This document shows, piece after piece, positions 40,701 to 55,483 of a stretch of 64,000 nt of DNA. How positions within the stretch are numbered: position 1 is the stretch's first letter; each line of letters begins with the position of its first letter. Position numbers and translations under genes: made by a program. This DNA is from Eledone cirrhosa (lineage: Eukaryota > Mollusca > Cephalopoda > Octopoda > Eledonidae). The notes under the pieces were generated by a model. It was not told where the DNA came from. It saw only the letters and a list, made by a program, of their open reading frames with translations, and searched no databases. The stretch is taken from the NCBI GenBank assembly GCA_964016885.1, contig OZ024759.1, positions 2,183,001 to 2,247,000 on the forward strand, in the 5' to 3' direction.

Positions 40701-43190
40701 ACAAAGTCTATATTAGTAGCATGACAAAATCTATATTAGTAACATGACAAAGTCTATATTAGTAACATGGCAAAGTCTATATTAGTAACATGACAAAGTC
40801 TATATTAGTAACATGACACAGTCTATATTAGTAGCATGACAAAGTCTATATTAGTAACATGACAAAGTCTATATTAGTAGCATGACACAGTCTATATTAG
40901 TAACATGACAAAGTCTATATTAGTAACATGGCAAAGTCTATATTAGTAACATGACAAAGTCTATATTAGTAACATGACACAGTCTATATTAGTAGCATGA
41001 CAAAGTCTATATTAGTAACATGACAAAGTCTATATTAGTAGCATGACACAGTCTATATTAGTAACATGACAAAGTCTATATTAGTAACATGACAGTCTAT
41101 ATTAGTAACATGACACAGTCTATATTAGTAACATGACACAGTCTATATTAGTAACATGAGACAGTCTATATTAGTAACATGACAAAGTCTATATTAGTAA
41201 CATGACACAGTCTATATTAGTAACATGACACAGTCTATATTAGTAACATGACAAAGTCTATATTAGTAACATGACACAGTCTATATTAGTAACATGACAC
41301 AGTCTATATTAGTAGCATGACAAAGTCTATGTTAGTAACATGACACAGTCTATATTAGTAGCATCACACAGTCTATATTAGTAACATGACAAAGTCTATA
41401 TTAGTAACATGACAAAGTTTATATTAGTAACATGACAAAGTCTATATTAGTAACATGACAAAGTCTATATTAGTAACATGACAGTCTATATTAGTAACAT
41501 GACACAGTCTATATTAGTAACATGACAAAGTCTGTATTAGTAACATGACAATGTCTATATTAGTAACATGACAGTCTATATTAGTAGCATGACAAAGTCT
41601 ATATTAGTAACATGACACAGTCTATATTAGTAGCATGACACAGTCTATATTAGTAACATGACAAAGTCTATATTAGTAGCATGACAAAGTCTATATTAGT
41701 AACATGACAAAGTCTATATTAGTAACATGACAAAGTCTATATTAGTAACATGACAAAGTCTATATTAGTAACATGACAAAGTCTATATTAGTAACATGAC
41801 ACAGTCTATATTAGTAACATGACAGTCTATATTAGTAACATGACAGTCTACATTCGTAACATGACACAGTCTATATTAGTAACATGACAGTCTATATTAG
41901 TAGCATGACAAAGTCTATATTAGTAACATGACACAGTCTATATTAGTAGCATGACACAGTCTATATTAGTAACATGACAAAGTCTATATTAGTAACATGA
42001 CAAAGTCTATATTAGTAACATGACAAAGTCTATATTAGTAACATGACAAAGTCTATATTAGTAGCATGACAAAGTCTATATTAGTAACATGACAAAGTCT
42101 ATATTAGTAACATGGCAAAGTCTATATTAGTAACATGACAAAGTCTATATTAGTAACATGACACAGTCTATATTAGTAGCATGACAAAGTCTATATTAGT
42201 AACATGACAAAGTCTATATTAGTAGCATGACACAGTCTATATTAGTAACATGACAAAGTCTATATTAGTAACATGACAGTCTATATTAGTAACATGACAC
42301 AGTCTATATTAGTAACATGACACAGTCTATATTAGTAACATGAGACAGTCTATATTAGTAACATGACAAAGTCTATATTAGTAACATGACACAGTCTATA
42401 TTAGTAACATGACACAGTCTATATTAGTAACATGACAAAGTCTATATTAGTAACATGACACAGTCTATATTAGTAACATGACACAGTCTATATTAGTAGC
42501 ATGACAAAGTCTATGTTAGTAACATGACACAGTCTATATTAGTAGCATCACACAGTCTATATTAGTAACATGACAAAGTCTATATTAGTAACATGACAAA
42601 GTTTATATTAGTAACATGACAAAGTCTATGTTAGTAACATGACAAAGTCTATATTAGTAACATGACAGTCTATATTAGTAACATGACACGGTCTATATTA
42701 GTAACATGAGACAGTCTATATTAGTAACATGACAAAGTCTATATTAGTAACATGACAATGTCTATATTAGTAACATGACACAGTCTATATTAGTAGCATG
42801 ACAAAGTCTATATTAGTAACATGACACAGTCTATATTAGTAGCATGACACAGTCTATATTAGTAACATGACAAAGTCTATGTTAGTAACATGACAAAGTC
42901 TATATTAGTAACATGACAAAGTCTATATTAGTAACATGACAAAGTCTATATTAGTAACATGACACAGTCTATATTAGTAACATGACAGTCTATATTAGTA
43001 ACATGACAGTCTATATTAGTAACATGACAAAGTCTATATTAGTAACATGACACAGTCTATATTAGTAGCATCACACAGTCTATATTAGTAACATGACAAA
43101 GTCTATATTAGTAACATGACACAGTCTATATTAGTAACATGACACAGTCTATATTAGTAGCATGACAAAGTCTATGTTAGTAACATGACA
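37711..43190. repeat. Mixed K and Y stretch
   Basis: The stretch contains a shortened K block (r 38466, k 38600), y units at 39475 and 39793 (318 bp, a Y module short by two units), and y at 40320 and 40431. The s unit at 40000 followed by y at 40320 and 40431 parallels 20330, 20627 and 20738 apart from one unit, so this is a further long-range copy. Full K modules follow (r 41158 and 42342). Near 42700-43070 a second r is followed by a K junction (43066) without the usual spacing. Private units are GACGGTC (about 40018) and CACGGTC (about 42689). Confidence 0.8.
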
Positions 43191-45379
43191 CAGTCTATAT
43201 TAGTAACATGACAAAGTCTATATTAGTAACATGACAAAGTCTATATTAGTAACATGACACAGTCTATATTAGTAGCATGACAAAGTCTATATTAGTAACA
43301 TGACACAGTCTATATTAGTAGCATGACACAGTCTATATTAGTAACATGACAAAGTCTATATTAGTAACATGACAAAGTCTATATTAGTAACATGACAAAG
43401 TCTATATTAGTAACATGACAAAGTCTATATTAGTAGCATGACAAAGTCTATATTAGTAACATGACAAAGTCTATATTAGTAACATGACAAAGTCTATGTT
43501 AATAACATGACAAAGTCTATATTAGTAACATGACAAAGTCTATATTAGTAACATGACAAAGTCTATATTAGTAACATGACACAGTCTATATTAGTAACAT
43601 GACAGTCTATATTAGTAACATGACAGTCTACATTAGTAACATGACACAGTCTACATTAGTAACATGACAAAGTCGATATTAGTAACATGACAATGTCTAT
43701 ATTAGTAACATGACAAAGTCTATATTAGTAACATGACACAGTCTATATTAGTAACATGACAAAGTCTATATTAGTAACATGGCAAAGTCTATATTATAAC
43801 ATGACAAAGTCTATATTAGTAACATGACAAAGTCTATATTAGTAACATGACACAGTCTATATTAGTAACATGACAAAGTCTATATTAGTAACATGACAAA
43901 GTCTATATTAGTAACATGACAAAGTCTATATTAGTAACATGACAAAGTCTATATTAGTAACATGACAAAGTCTATATTAGTAGCATGACAAAGTCTATAT
44001 TAGTAACATGACAAAGTCTATATTAGTAACATGACAAAGTCTATATTAGTAACATGACACAGTCTATATTAGTAACATGACAAAGTCTATATTAGTAGCA
44101 TGACAAAGTCTATATTAGTAACATGACAAAGTCTATATTAGTAACATGACAAAGTCTATATTAGTAACATGACAAAGTCTATATTAGTAACATGACAAAG
44201 TCTATATTAGTAACATGACACAGTCTATATTAGTAACATGACAGTCTATATTAGTAACATGACAGTCTACATTAGTAACATGACACAGTCTATATTAGTA
44301 ACATGACAAAGTCGATATTAGTAACATGACAATGTCTATATTAGTAACATGACAAAGTCTATATTAGTAACATGACAAAGTCTATATTAGTAACATGACA
44401 AAGTCTATATTAGTAACATGACACAGTCTATATTAGTAACATGACAAAGTCTATATTAGTAGCATGACAAAGTCTATATTAGTAACATGACAAAGTCTAT
44501 ATTAGTAACATGACAAAGTTTATATTAGTAACATGACAAAGTCTATATTAGTAACATGACAAAGTCTATATTAGTAACATGACACAGTCTATATTAGTAA
44601 CATGACAGTCTATATTAGTAACATGACAGTCTACATTAGTAACATGACACAGTCTATATTAGTAACATGACAAAGTCGATATTAGTAACATGACAATGTC
44701 TATATTAGTAACATGACAAAGTCTATATTAGTAACATGACAAAGTCTATATTAGTAACATGACAAAGTCTATATTAGTAACATGACAAAGTCTATATTAG
44801 TAACATGACAAAGTCTATATTAGTAACATGACACAGTCTATATTAGTAACATGACAAAGTCTATATTAGTAGCATGACAAAGTCTGTATTAGTAACATGA
44901 CAGTCTATATTAGTAACATGACAAAGTCTATATTAGTAACATGACAAAGTCTATATTAGTAGCATGACAAAGTCTATATTAGTAATATGACAAAGTCTAT
45001 ATTAGTAACATGACAAAGTCTATATTAGTAACATGACACAGTCTATATTAGTAACATGACAAAGTCTATATTAGTAGCATGACAAAGTCTATATTAGTAA
45101 CATGACAAAGTCTATATTAGTAACATGACAAAGTCTATATTAGTAACATGACAAAGTCTATATTAGTAACATGACAAAGTCTATATTAGTAACATGACAA
45201 AGTCTATATTAGTAACATGACACAGTCTATATTAGTAACATGACAGTCTATATTAGTAACATGACAGTCTACATTAGTAACATGACACAGTCTACATTAG
45301 TAACATGACAAAGTCGATATTAGTAACATGACAATGTCTATATTAGTAACATGACAAAGTCTATATTAGTAACATGACA
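43190..45379. repeat. 2.2-kb dispersed block, copy at 43 kb
   Basis: This block matches about 53294-55483 at offset 10,104, and most of it matches 18723-20628 at offset 24,553. Markers are GTAGC endings (43275, 43321, 43436), TATGTTAAT (43495), y (43673), w (43791), y (44312 and 44676), TCTGT (44883) and y (45314). Differences from the 53-kb copy include CTACATT before two y units (about 43650 and 45291) and AAGTTTAT near 44519. The surrounding order differs among the three copies. Confidence 0.88.
44303..44666. repeat. 364-bp Y module
   Basis: TCGA at 44312 and 44676. One a unit carries AAGTTTAT (near 44519), otherwise found in K modules. Confidence 0.9.
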
Positions 45380-45943
45380 CAGTCTATATTAGTAACATGA
45401 CAAAGTCTATATTAGTAACATGGCAAAGTCTATATTATAACATGACAAAGTCTATATTAGTAACATGACAAAGTCTATATTAGTAACATGACACAGTCTA
45501 TATTAGTAACATGACAAAGTCTATATTAGTAACATGACAAAGTCTATATTAGTAACATGACAAAGTCTATATTAGTAACATGACAAAGTCTATATTAGTA
45601 ACATGACAAAGTCTATATTAGTAGCATGACAAAGTCTATATTAGTAACATGACAAAGTCTATATTAGTAACATGACAAAGTCTATATTAGTAACATGACA
45701 CAGTCTATATTAGTAACATGACAAAGTCTATATTAGTAGCATGACAAAGTCTATATTAGTAACATGACAAAGTCTATATTAGTAACATGACAAAGTCTAT
45801 ATTAGTAACATGACAAAGTCTATATTAGTAACATGACAAAGTCTATATTAGTAACATGACACAGTCTATATTAGTAACATGACAGTCTATATTAGTAACA
45901 TGACAGTCTACATTAGTAACATGACACAGTCTATATTAGTAAC

Positions 45944-46307
45944 ATGACAAAGTCGATATTAGTAACATGACAATGTCTATATTAGTAACATGACAAAGTC
46001 TATATTAGTAACATGACAAAGTCTATATTAGTAACATGACAAAGTCTATATTAGTAACATGACACAGTCTATATTAGTAACATGACAAAGTCTATATTAG
46101 TAGCATGACAAAGTCTATATTAGTAACATGACAAAGTCTATATTAGTAACATGACAAAGTTTATATTAGTAACATGACAAAGTCTATATTAGTAACATGA
46201 CAAAGTCTATATTAGTAACATGACACAGTCTATATTAGTAACATGACAGTCTATATTAGTAACATGACAGTCTACATTAGTAACATGACACAGTCTATAT
46301 TAGTAAC
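45944..46307. repeat. 364-bp Y module
   Basis: TCGA at 45953 and 46317, 364 bp apart. It includes an AAGTTTAT unit near 46149, just after the A unit. Confidence 0.9.
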
Positions 46308-49300
46308 ATGACAAAGTCGATATTAGTAACATGACAATGTCTATATTAGTAACATGACAAAGTCTATATTAGTAACATGACAAAGTCTATATTAGTAACA
46401 TGACAAAGTCTATATTAGTAACATGACAAAGTCTATATTAGTAACATGACAAAGTCTATATTAGTAACATGACACAGTCTATATTAGTAACATGACAAAG
46501 TCTATATTAGTAGCATGACAAAGTCTGTATTAGTAACATGACAGTCTATATTAGTAACATGACAAAGTCTATATTAGTAACATGACAAAGTCTATATTAG
46601 TAGCATGACAAAGTCTATATTAGTAATATGACAAAGTCTATATTAGTAACATGACAAAGTCTATATTAGTAACATGACACAGTCTATATTAGTAACATGA
46701 CAAAGTCTATATTAGTAGCATGACAAAGTCTATATTAGTAACATGACAAAGTCTATATTAGTAACATGACAAAGTCTATATTAGTAACATGACAAAGTCT
46801 ATATTAGTAACATGACAAAGTCTATATTAGTAACATGACAAAGTCTATATTAGTAACATGACACAGTCTATATTAGTAACATGACAGTCTATATTAGTAA
46901 CATGACAGTCTACATTAGTAACATGACACAGTCTATATCAGTAACATGACAAAGTCGATATTAGTAACATGACAATGTCTATATTAGTAACATGACAAAG
47001 TCTATATTAGTAACATGACAAAGTCTATATTAGTAGCATGACAAAGTCTATATTAGTAACATGACAAGGTCTATATTAGTAACATGACAAAGTCTATATT
47101 AGTAACATGACACAGTCTATATTAGTAACATGACAAAGTCTATATTAGTAGCATGACAAAGTCTATATTAGTAACATGACAAAGTCTATATTAGTAACAT
47201 GACAAAGTCTATATTAGTAACATGACAAAGTCTATATTAGTAACATGACAAAGTCTATATTAGTAACATGACACAGTCTATATTAGTAACATGACAGTCT
47301 ATATTAGTAACATGACAGTCTACATTAGTAACATGACACAGTCTATATTAGTAACATGACACAGTCTATATTAGTAGCATGACAAAGTCTATATTAGTAA
47401 CATGACACAGTCTATATTAGTAGCATGACACAGTCTATATTAGTAACATGACAAAGTCTATATTAGTAACATGACAAAGTCTATATTAGTAACATGACAA
47501 AGTCTATATTAGTAACATGACAAAGTCTATATTAGTAGCATGACAAAGTCTATATTAGTAACATGACAAAGTCTATATTAGTAACATGACAAAGTCTATA
47601 TTAGTAACATGACAAAGTCTATATTAGTAACATGACAAAGTCTATATTAGTAACATGACACAGTCTATATTAGTAACATGACAGTCTATATTAGTAACAT
47701 GACAGTCTACATTAGTAACATGACACAGTCTATATCAGTAACATGACAAAGTCGATATTAGTAACATGACAATGTCTATATTAGTAACATGACAAAGTCT
47801 ATATTAGTAACATGACAAAGTCTATATTAGTAGCATGACAAAGTCTATATTAGTAACATGACAAAGTCTATATTAGTAACATGACAAAGTCTATATTAGT
47901 AACATGACACAGTCTATATTAGTAACATGACAAAGTCTATATTAGTAGCATGACAAAGTCTATATTAGTAACATGACAAAGTCTATATTAGTAACATGAC
48001 AAAGTCTATATTAGTAACATGACAAAGTCTATATTAGTAACATGACAAAGTCTATATTAGTAACATGACACAGTCTATATTAGTAACATGACAGTCTATA
48101 TTAGTAACATGACAGTCTACATTAGTAACATGACACAGTCTATATTAGTAACATGACACAGTCTATATTAGTAGCATGACAAAGTCTATATTAGTAACAT
48201 GACACAGTCTATATTAGTAGCATGACACAGTCTATATTAGTAACATGACAAAGTCTATATTAGTAACATGACAAAGTCTATATTAGTAACATGACAAAGT
48301 CTATATTAGTAACATGACAAAGTCTATATTAGTAGCATGACAAAGTCTATATTAGTAACATGACAAAGTCTATATTAGTAACATGGCAAAGTCTATATTA
48401 GTAACATGACAAAGTCTATATTAGTAACATGACACAGTCTATATTAGTAGCATGACAAAGTCTATATTAGTAACATGACAAAGTCTATATTAGTAGCATG
48501 ACACAGTCTATATTAGTAACATGACAAAGTCTATATTAGTAACATGGCAAAGTCTATATTAGTAACATGACAAAGTCTATATTAGTAACATGACAAAGTC
48601 TATATTAGTAGCATGACAAAGTCTATATTAGTAACATGACAAAGTCTATATTAGTAACATGACAAAGTCTATATTAGTAACATGACAAAGTCTATATTAG
48701 TAACATGACAAAGTCTATATCAGTAACATGACACAGTCTATATTAGTAACATGACAGTCTATATTAGTAACATGACAGTCTACATTAGTAACATGACACA
48801 GTCTATATTAGTAACATGACAAAGTCGATATTAGTAACATGACAATGTCTATATTAGTAACATGACAAAGTCTATATTAGTAACATGACAAAGTCTATAT
48901 TAGTAACATGACAAAGTCTATATTAGTAACATGACAAAGTCTATATTAGTAACATGACAAAGTCTATATTAGTAGCATGACACAGTCTATATTATTAACA
49001 TGACAAAGTCTATATTAGTAGCATGACAAAGTCTGTATTAGTAACATGACAGTCTATATTAGTAACATGACAAAGTCTATATTAGTAACATGACAAAGTC
49101 TATATTAGTAGCATGACAAAGTCTATATTAGTAATATGACAAAGTCTATATTAGTAACATGACAAAGTCTATATTAGTAACATGACACAGTCTATATTAG
49201 TAACATGACAAAGTCTATATTAGTAGCATGACAAAGTCTATATTAGTAACATGACAAAGTCTATATTAGTAACATGACAAAGTCTATATTAGTAACATGA

Positions 49301-51085
49301 CAAAGTCTATATTAGTAACATGACAAAGTCTATATTAGTAACATGACAAAGTCTATATTAGTAACATGACACAGTCTATATTAGTAACATGACAGTCTAT
49401 ATTAGTAACATGACAGTCTACATTAGTAACATGACACAGTCTATATCAGTAACATGACAAAGTCGATATTAGTAACATGACAATGTCTATATTAGTAACA
49501 TGACAAAGTCTATATTAGTAACATGACAAAGTCTATATTAGTAGCATGACAAAGTCTATATTAGTAACATGACAAAGTCTATATTAGTAACATGACAAAG
49601 TCTATATTAGTAACATGACACAGTCTATATTAGTAACATGACAAAGTCTATATTAGTAGCATGACAAAGTCTATATTAGTAACATGACAAAGTCTATATT
49701 AGTAACATGACAAAGTCTATATTAGTAACATGACAAAGTCTATATTAGTAACATGACAAAGTCTATATTAGTAACATGACACAGTCTATATTAGTAACAT
49801 GACAGTCTATATTAGTAACATGACAGTCTACATTAGTAACATGACACAGTCTATATTAGTAACATGACACAGTCTATATTAGTAGCATGACAAAGTCTAT
49901 ATTAGTAACATGACACAGTCTATATTAGTAGCATGACACAGTCTATATTAGTAACATGACAAAGTCTATATTAGTAACATGACAAAGTCTATATTAGTAA
50001 CATGACAAAGTCTATATTAGTAACATGACAAAGTCTATATTAGTAGCATGACAAAGTCTATATTAGTAACATGACAAAGTCTATATTAGTAACATGACAA
50101 AGTCTATATTTGTAACATGACAAAGTCTATATTAGTAACATGACAAAGTCTATATTAGTAACATGACACAGTCTATATTAGTAACATGACAGTCTATATT
50201 AGTAACATGACAGTCTACATTAGTAACATGACACAGTCTATATCAGTAACATGACAAAGTCGATATTAGTAACATGACAATGTCTATATTAGTAACATGA
50301 CAAAGTCTATATTAGTAACATGACAAAGTCTATATTAGTAGCATGACAAAGTCTATATTAGTAACATGACAAAGTCTATATTAGTAACATGACAAAGTCT
50401 ATATTAGTAACATGACACAGTCTATATTAGTAACATGACAAAGTCTATATTAGTAGCATGACAAAGTCTATATTAGTAACATGACAAAGTCTATATTAGT
50501 AACATGACAAAGTCTATATTAGTAACATGACAAATCTATATTAGTAACATGACAAAGTCTATATTAGTAACATGACACAGTCTATATTAGTAACATGACA
50601 GTCTATATTAGTAACATGACAGTCTACATTAGTAACATGACACAGTCTATATTAGTAACATGACACAGTCTATATTAGTAGCATGACAAAGTCTATATTA
50701 GTAACATGACACAGTCTATATTAGTAGCATGACACAGTCTATATTAGTAACATGACAAAGTCTATATTAGTAACATGACAAAGTCTATATTAGTAACATG
50801 ACAAATTCTATATTAGTAACATGACAAAGTCTATATTAGTAGCATGACAAAGTCTATATTAGTAACATGACAAAGTCTATATTAGTAACATGGCAAAGTC
50901 TATATTAGTAACATGACAAAGTCTATATTAGTAACATGACACAGTCTATATTAGTAGCATGACAAAGTCTATATTAGTAACATGACAAAGTCTATATTAG
51001 TAGCATGACACAGTCTATATTAGTAACATGACAAAGTCTATATTAGTAACATGGCAAAGTCTATATTAGTAACATGACAAAGTCT
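46080..51085. repeat. 2,508-bp tandem duplication
   Basis: About 46080-48587 is followed directly by its copy, 48588-51085. The offset is 2,508 for a GTAGC ending (46103), y (46317), TCTGT (46524), y (46955), a GTAGC ending (47377) and y (47752). It becomes 2,507 after a one-base deletion in copy 2 (GACAAATC near 50534), seen at 48174 and at the ATGGC units (48385 and 48546). Each copy also contains a 797-bp spacing between two y units preceded by TATCAG (46955/47752 and 49463/50260). Private differences are TTTAT (46149) and TATCAG (near 48720). Confidence 0.9.
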
Positions 51086-53293
51086 ATATTAGTAACATGA
51101 CACAGTCTATATTAGTAGCATGACAAAGTCTATATTAGTAACATGACAAAGTCTATATTAGTAGCATGACACAGTCTATATTAGTAACATGACAAAGTCT
51201 ATATTAGTAACATGACAAAGTCTATATTAGTAACATGACAAAGTTTATATTAGTAACATGACAAAGTCTATATTAGTAACATGACAAAGTCTATATTAGT
51301 AACATGACAGTCTATATTAGTAACATGACACAGTCTATATTAGTAACATGACAAAGTCTGTATTAGTAACATGACAATGTCTATATTAGTAACATGACAC
51401 AGTCTATATTAGTAGCATGACAAAGTCTATATTAGTAACATGACACAGTCTATATTAGTAGCATGACACAGTCTATATTAGTAACATGACAAAGTCTATA
51501 TTAGTAGCATGACAAAGTCTATATTAGTAACATGACAAAGTCTATATTAGTAACATGACAAAGTCTATATTAGTACCATGACAAAGTCTATATTAGTAAC
51601 ATGACAAAGTCTATATTAGTAACATGACACAGTCTATATTAGTAACATGACAGTCTATATTAGTAACATGACAGTCTACATTCGTAACATGACACAGTCT
51701 ATATTAGTAACATGACAGTCTATATTAGTAGCATGACAAAGTCTATATTAGTAACATGACACAGTCTATATTAGTAGCATGACACAGTCTATATTAGTAA
51801 CATGACAAAGTCTATATTAGTAACATGACAAAGTCTATATTAGTAACATGACAAAGTCTATATTAGTAGCATGACAAAGTCTATATTAGTAACATGACAA
51901 AGTCTATATTAGTAACATGGCAAAGTCTATATTAGTAACATGACAAAGTCTATATTAGTAACATGACACAGTCTATATTAGTAGCATGACAAAGTCTATA
52001 TTAGTAACATGACAAAGTCTATATTAGTAGCATGACACAGTCTATATTAGTAACATGACAAAGTCTATATTAGTAACATGACAGTCTATATTAGTAACAT
52101 GACACAGTCTATATTAGTAACATGACACAGTCTATATTAGTAACATGAGACAGTCTATATTAGTAACATGACAAAGTCTATATTAGTAACATGACACAGT
52201 CTATATTAGTAACATGACACAGTCTATATTAGTAACATGACAAAGTCTATATTAGTAACATGACACAGTCTATATTAGTAACATGACACAGTCTATATTA
52301 GTAGCATGACAAAGTCTATGTTAGTAACATGACACAGTCTATATTAGTAGCATCACACAGTCTATATTAGTAACATGACAAAGTCTATATTAGTAACATG
52401 ACAAAGTTTATATTAGTAACATGACAAAGTCTATATTAGTAACATGACAAAGTCTATATTAGTAACATGACAGTCTATATTAGTAACATGACACAGTCTA
52501 TATTAGTAACATGACACAGTCTATATTAGTAACATGACAAAGTCTATATTAGTAACATGACAATGTCTATATTAGTAACATGACACAGTCTATATTAGTA
52601 GCATGACAAAGTCTATATTAGTAACATGACACAGTCTATATTAGTAGCATGACACAGTCTATATTAGTAACATGACAAAGTCTATATTAGTAACATGACA
52701 AAGTCTATATTAGTAACATGACAAAGTCTATATTAGTAACATGACAAAGTCTATATTAGTAGCATGACAAAGTCTATATTAGTAACATGACAAAGTCTAT
52801 ATTAGTAGCATGACACAGTCTATATTAGTAACATGACAAAGTCTATATTAGTAACATGACAGTCTATATTAGTAACATGACACAGTCTATATTAGTAACA
52901 TGACACAGTCTATATTAGTAACATGAGACAGTCTATATTAGTAACATGACAAAGTCTATATTAGTAACATGACACAGTCTATATTAGTAACATGACACAG
53001 TCTATATTAGTAACATGACAAAGTCTATATTAGTAACATGACACAGTCTATATTAGTAACATGACACAGTCTATATTAGTAGCATGACAAAGTCTATGTT
53101 AGTAACATGACACAGTCTATATTAGTAGCATCACACAGTCTATATTAGTAACATGACAAAGTCTATATTAGTAACATGACAAAGTCTATATTAGTAACAT
53201 GACAAAGTCTATATTAGTAACATGACAAAGTCTATATTAGTAACATGACAGTCTATATTAGTAACATGACACAGTCTATATTAGTAACATGAC
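51086..53293. repeat. K-rich stretch with two K modules 778 bp apart
   Basis: Complete K modules have r at 52147 and 52925 and k junctions at 52350 and 53128. An earlier ATTCG unit lies near 51680. At 51241 a t-type unit (AAGTTTAT) follows A units without a k, so the K block upstream of it has been deleted. In the second K module the t position has reverted to a standard a unit. Confidence 0.8.
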
Positions 53294-55483
53294 ACAGTCT
53301 ATATTAGTAACATGACAAAGTCTATATTAGTAACATGACAAAGTCTATATTAGTAACATGACACAGTCTATATTAGTAGCATGACAAATTCTATATTAGT
53401 AACATGACACAGTCTATATTAGTAGCATGACACAGTCTATATTAGTAACATGACAAAGTCTATATTAGTAACATGACAAAGTCTATATTAGTAACATGAC
53501 AAAGTCTATATTAGTAACATGACAAAGTCTATATTAGTAGCATGACAAAGTCTATATTAGTAACATGACAAAGTCTATATTAGTAACATGACAAAGTCTA
53601 TGTTAATAACATGACAAAGTCTATATTAGTAACATGACAAAGTCTATATTAGTAACATGACAAAGTCTATATTAGTAACATGACACAGTCTATATTAGTA
53701 ACATGACAGTCTATATTAGTAACATGACAGTCTACATTAGTAACATGACACAGTCTATATTAGTAACATGACAAAGTCGATATTAGTAACATGACAATGT
53801 CTATATTAGTAACATGACAAAGTCTATATTAGTAACATGACACAGTCTATATTAGTAACATGACAAAGTCTATATTAGTAACATGGCAAAGTCTATATTA
53901 TAACATGACAAAGTCTATATTAGTAACATGACAAAGTCTATATTAGTAACATGACACAGTCTATATTAGTAACATGACAAAGTCTATATTAGTAACATGA
54001 CAAAGTCTATATTAGTAACATGACAAAGTCTATATTAGTAACATGACAAAGTCTATATTAGTAACATGACAAAATCTATATTAGTAGCATGACAAAGTCT
54101 ATATTAGTAACATGACAAAGTCTATATTAGTAACATGACAAAGTCTATATTAGTAACATGACACAGTCTATATTAGTAACATGACAAAGTCTATATTAGT
54201 AGCATGACAAAGTCTATATTAGTAACATGACAAAGTCTATATTAGTAACATGACAAAGTCTATATTAGTAACATGACAAAGTCTATATTAGTAACATGAC
54301 AAAGTCTATATTAGTAACATGACACAGTCTATATTAGTAACATGACAGTCTATATTAGTAACATGACAGTCTACATTAGTAACATGACACAGTCTATATT
54401 AGTAACATGACAAAGTCGATATTAGTAACATCACAATGTCTATATTAGTAACATGACAAAGTCTATATTAGTAACATGACAAAGTCTATATTAGTAACAT
54501 GACAAAGTCTATATTAGTAACATGACACAGTCTATATTAGTAACATGACAAAGTCTATATTAGTAGCATGACAAAGTCTATATTAGTAACATGACAAAGT
54601 CTATATTAGTAACATGACAAAGTCTATATTAGTAACATGACAAAGTCTATATTAGTAACATGACAAAGTCTATATTAGTAACATGACACAGTCTATATTA
54701 GTAACATGACAGTCTATATTAGTAACATGACAGTCTACATTAGTAACATGACACAGTCTATATTAGTAACATGACAAAGTCGATATTAGTAACATGACAA
54801 TGTCTATATTAGTAACATGACAAAGTCTATATTAGTAACATGACAAAGTCTATATTAGTAACATGACAAAGTCTATATTAGTAACATGACAAAGTCTATA
54901 TTAGTAACATGACATAGTCTATATTAGTAACATGACACAGTCTATATTAGTAACATGACAAAGTCTATATTAGTAGCATGACAAAGTCTGTATTAGTAAC
55001 ATGACAGTCTATATTAGTAACATGACAAAGTCTATATTAGTAACATGACAAAGTCTATATTAGTAGCATGACAAAGTCTATATTAGTAATATGACAAAGT
55101 CTATATTAGTAACATGACAAAGTCTATATTAGTAACATGACACAGTCTATATTAGTAACATGACAAAGTCTATATTAGTAGCATGACAAAGTCTATATTA
55201 GTAACATGACAAAGTCTATATTAGTAACATGACAAAGTCTATATTAGTAACATGACAAAGTCTATATTAGTAACATGACAAAGTCTATATTAGTAACATG
55301 ACAAAGTCTATATTAGTAACATGACACAGTCTATATTAGTAACATGACAGTCTATATTAGTAACATGACAGTCTACATTAGTAACATGACACAGTCTATA
55401 TCAGTAACATGACAAAGTCGATATTAGTAACATGACAATGTCTATATTAGTAACATGACAAAGTCTATATTAGTAACATGACA
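53294..55483. repeat. 2.2-kb dispersed block, copy at 53 kb
   Basis: This is the partner of 43190-45379 at +10,104: TATGTTAAT (53599), y (53777), w (53895), y (54416 and 54780), TCTGT (54987) and y (55418). Here the unit before the last y reads TATCAG. A CATCACAATG unit near 54430 and a CATAG unit near 54913 are private. A K module precedes it, whereas an incomplete K block precedes the 43-kb copy. Confidence 0.88.
54407..54770. repeat. 364-bp Y module
   Basis: TCGA at 54416 and 54780. It corresponds to the module at 44303 at +10,104, with a private CATCACAATG unit after the first y. Confidence 0.9.
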
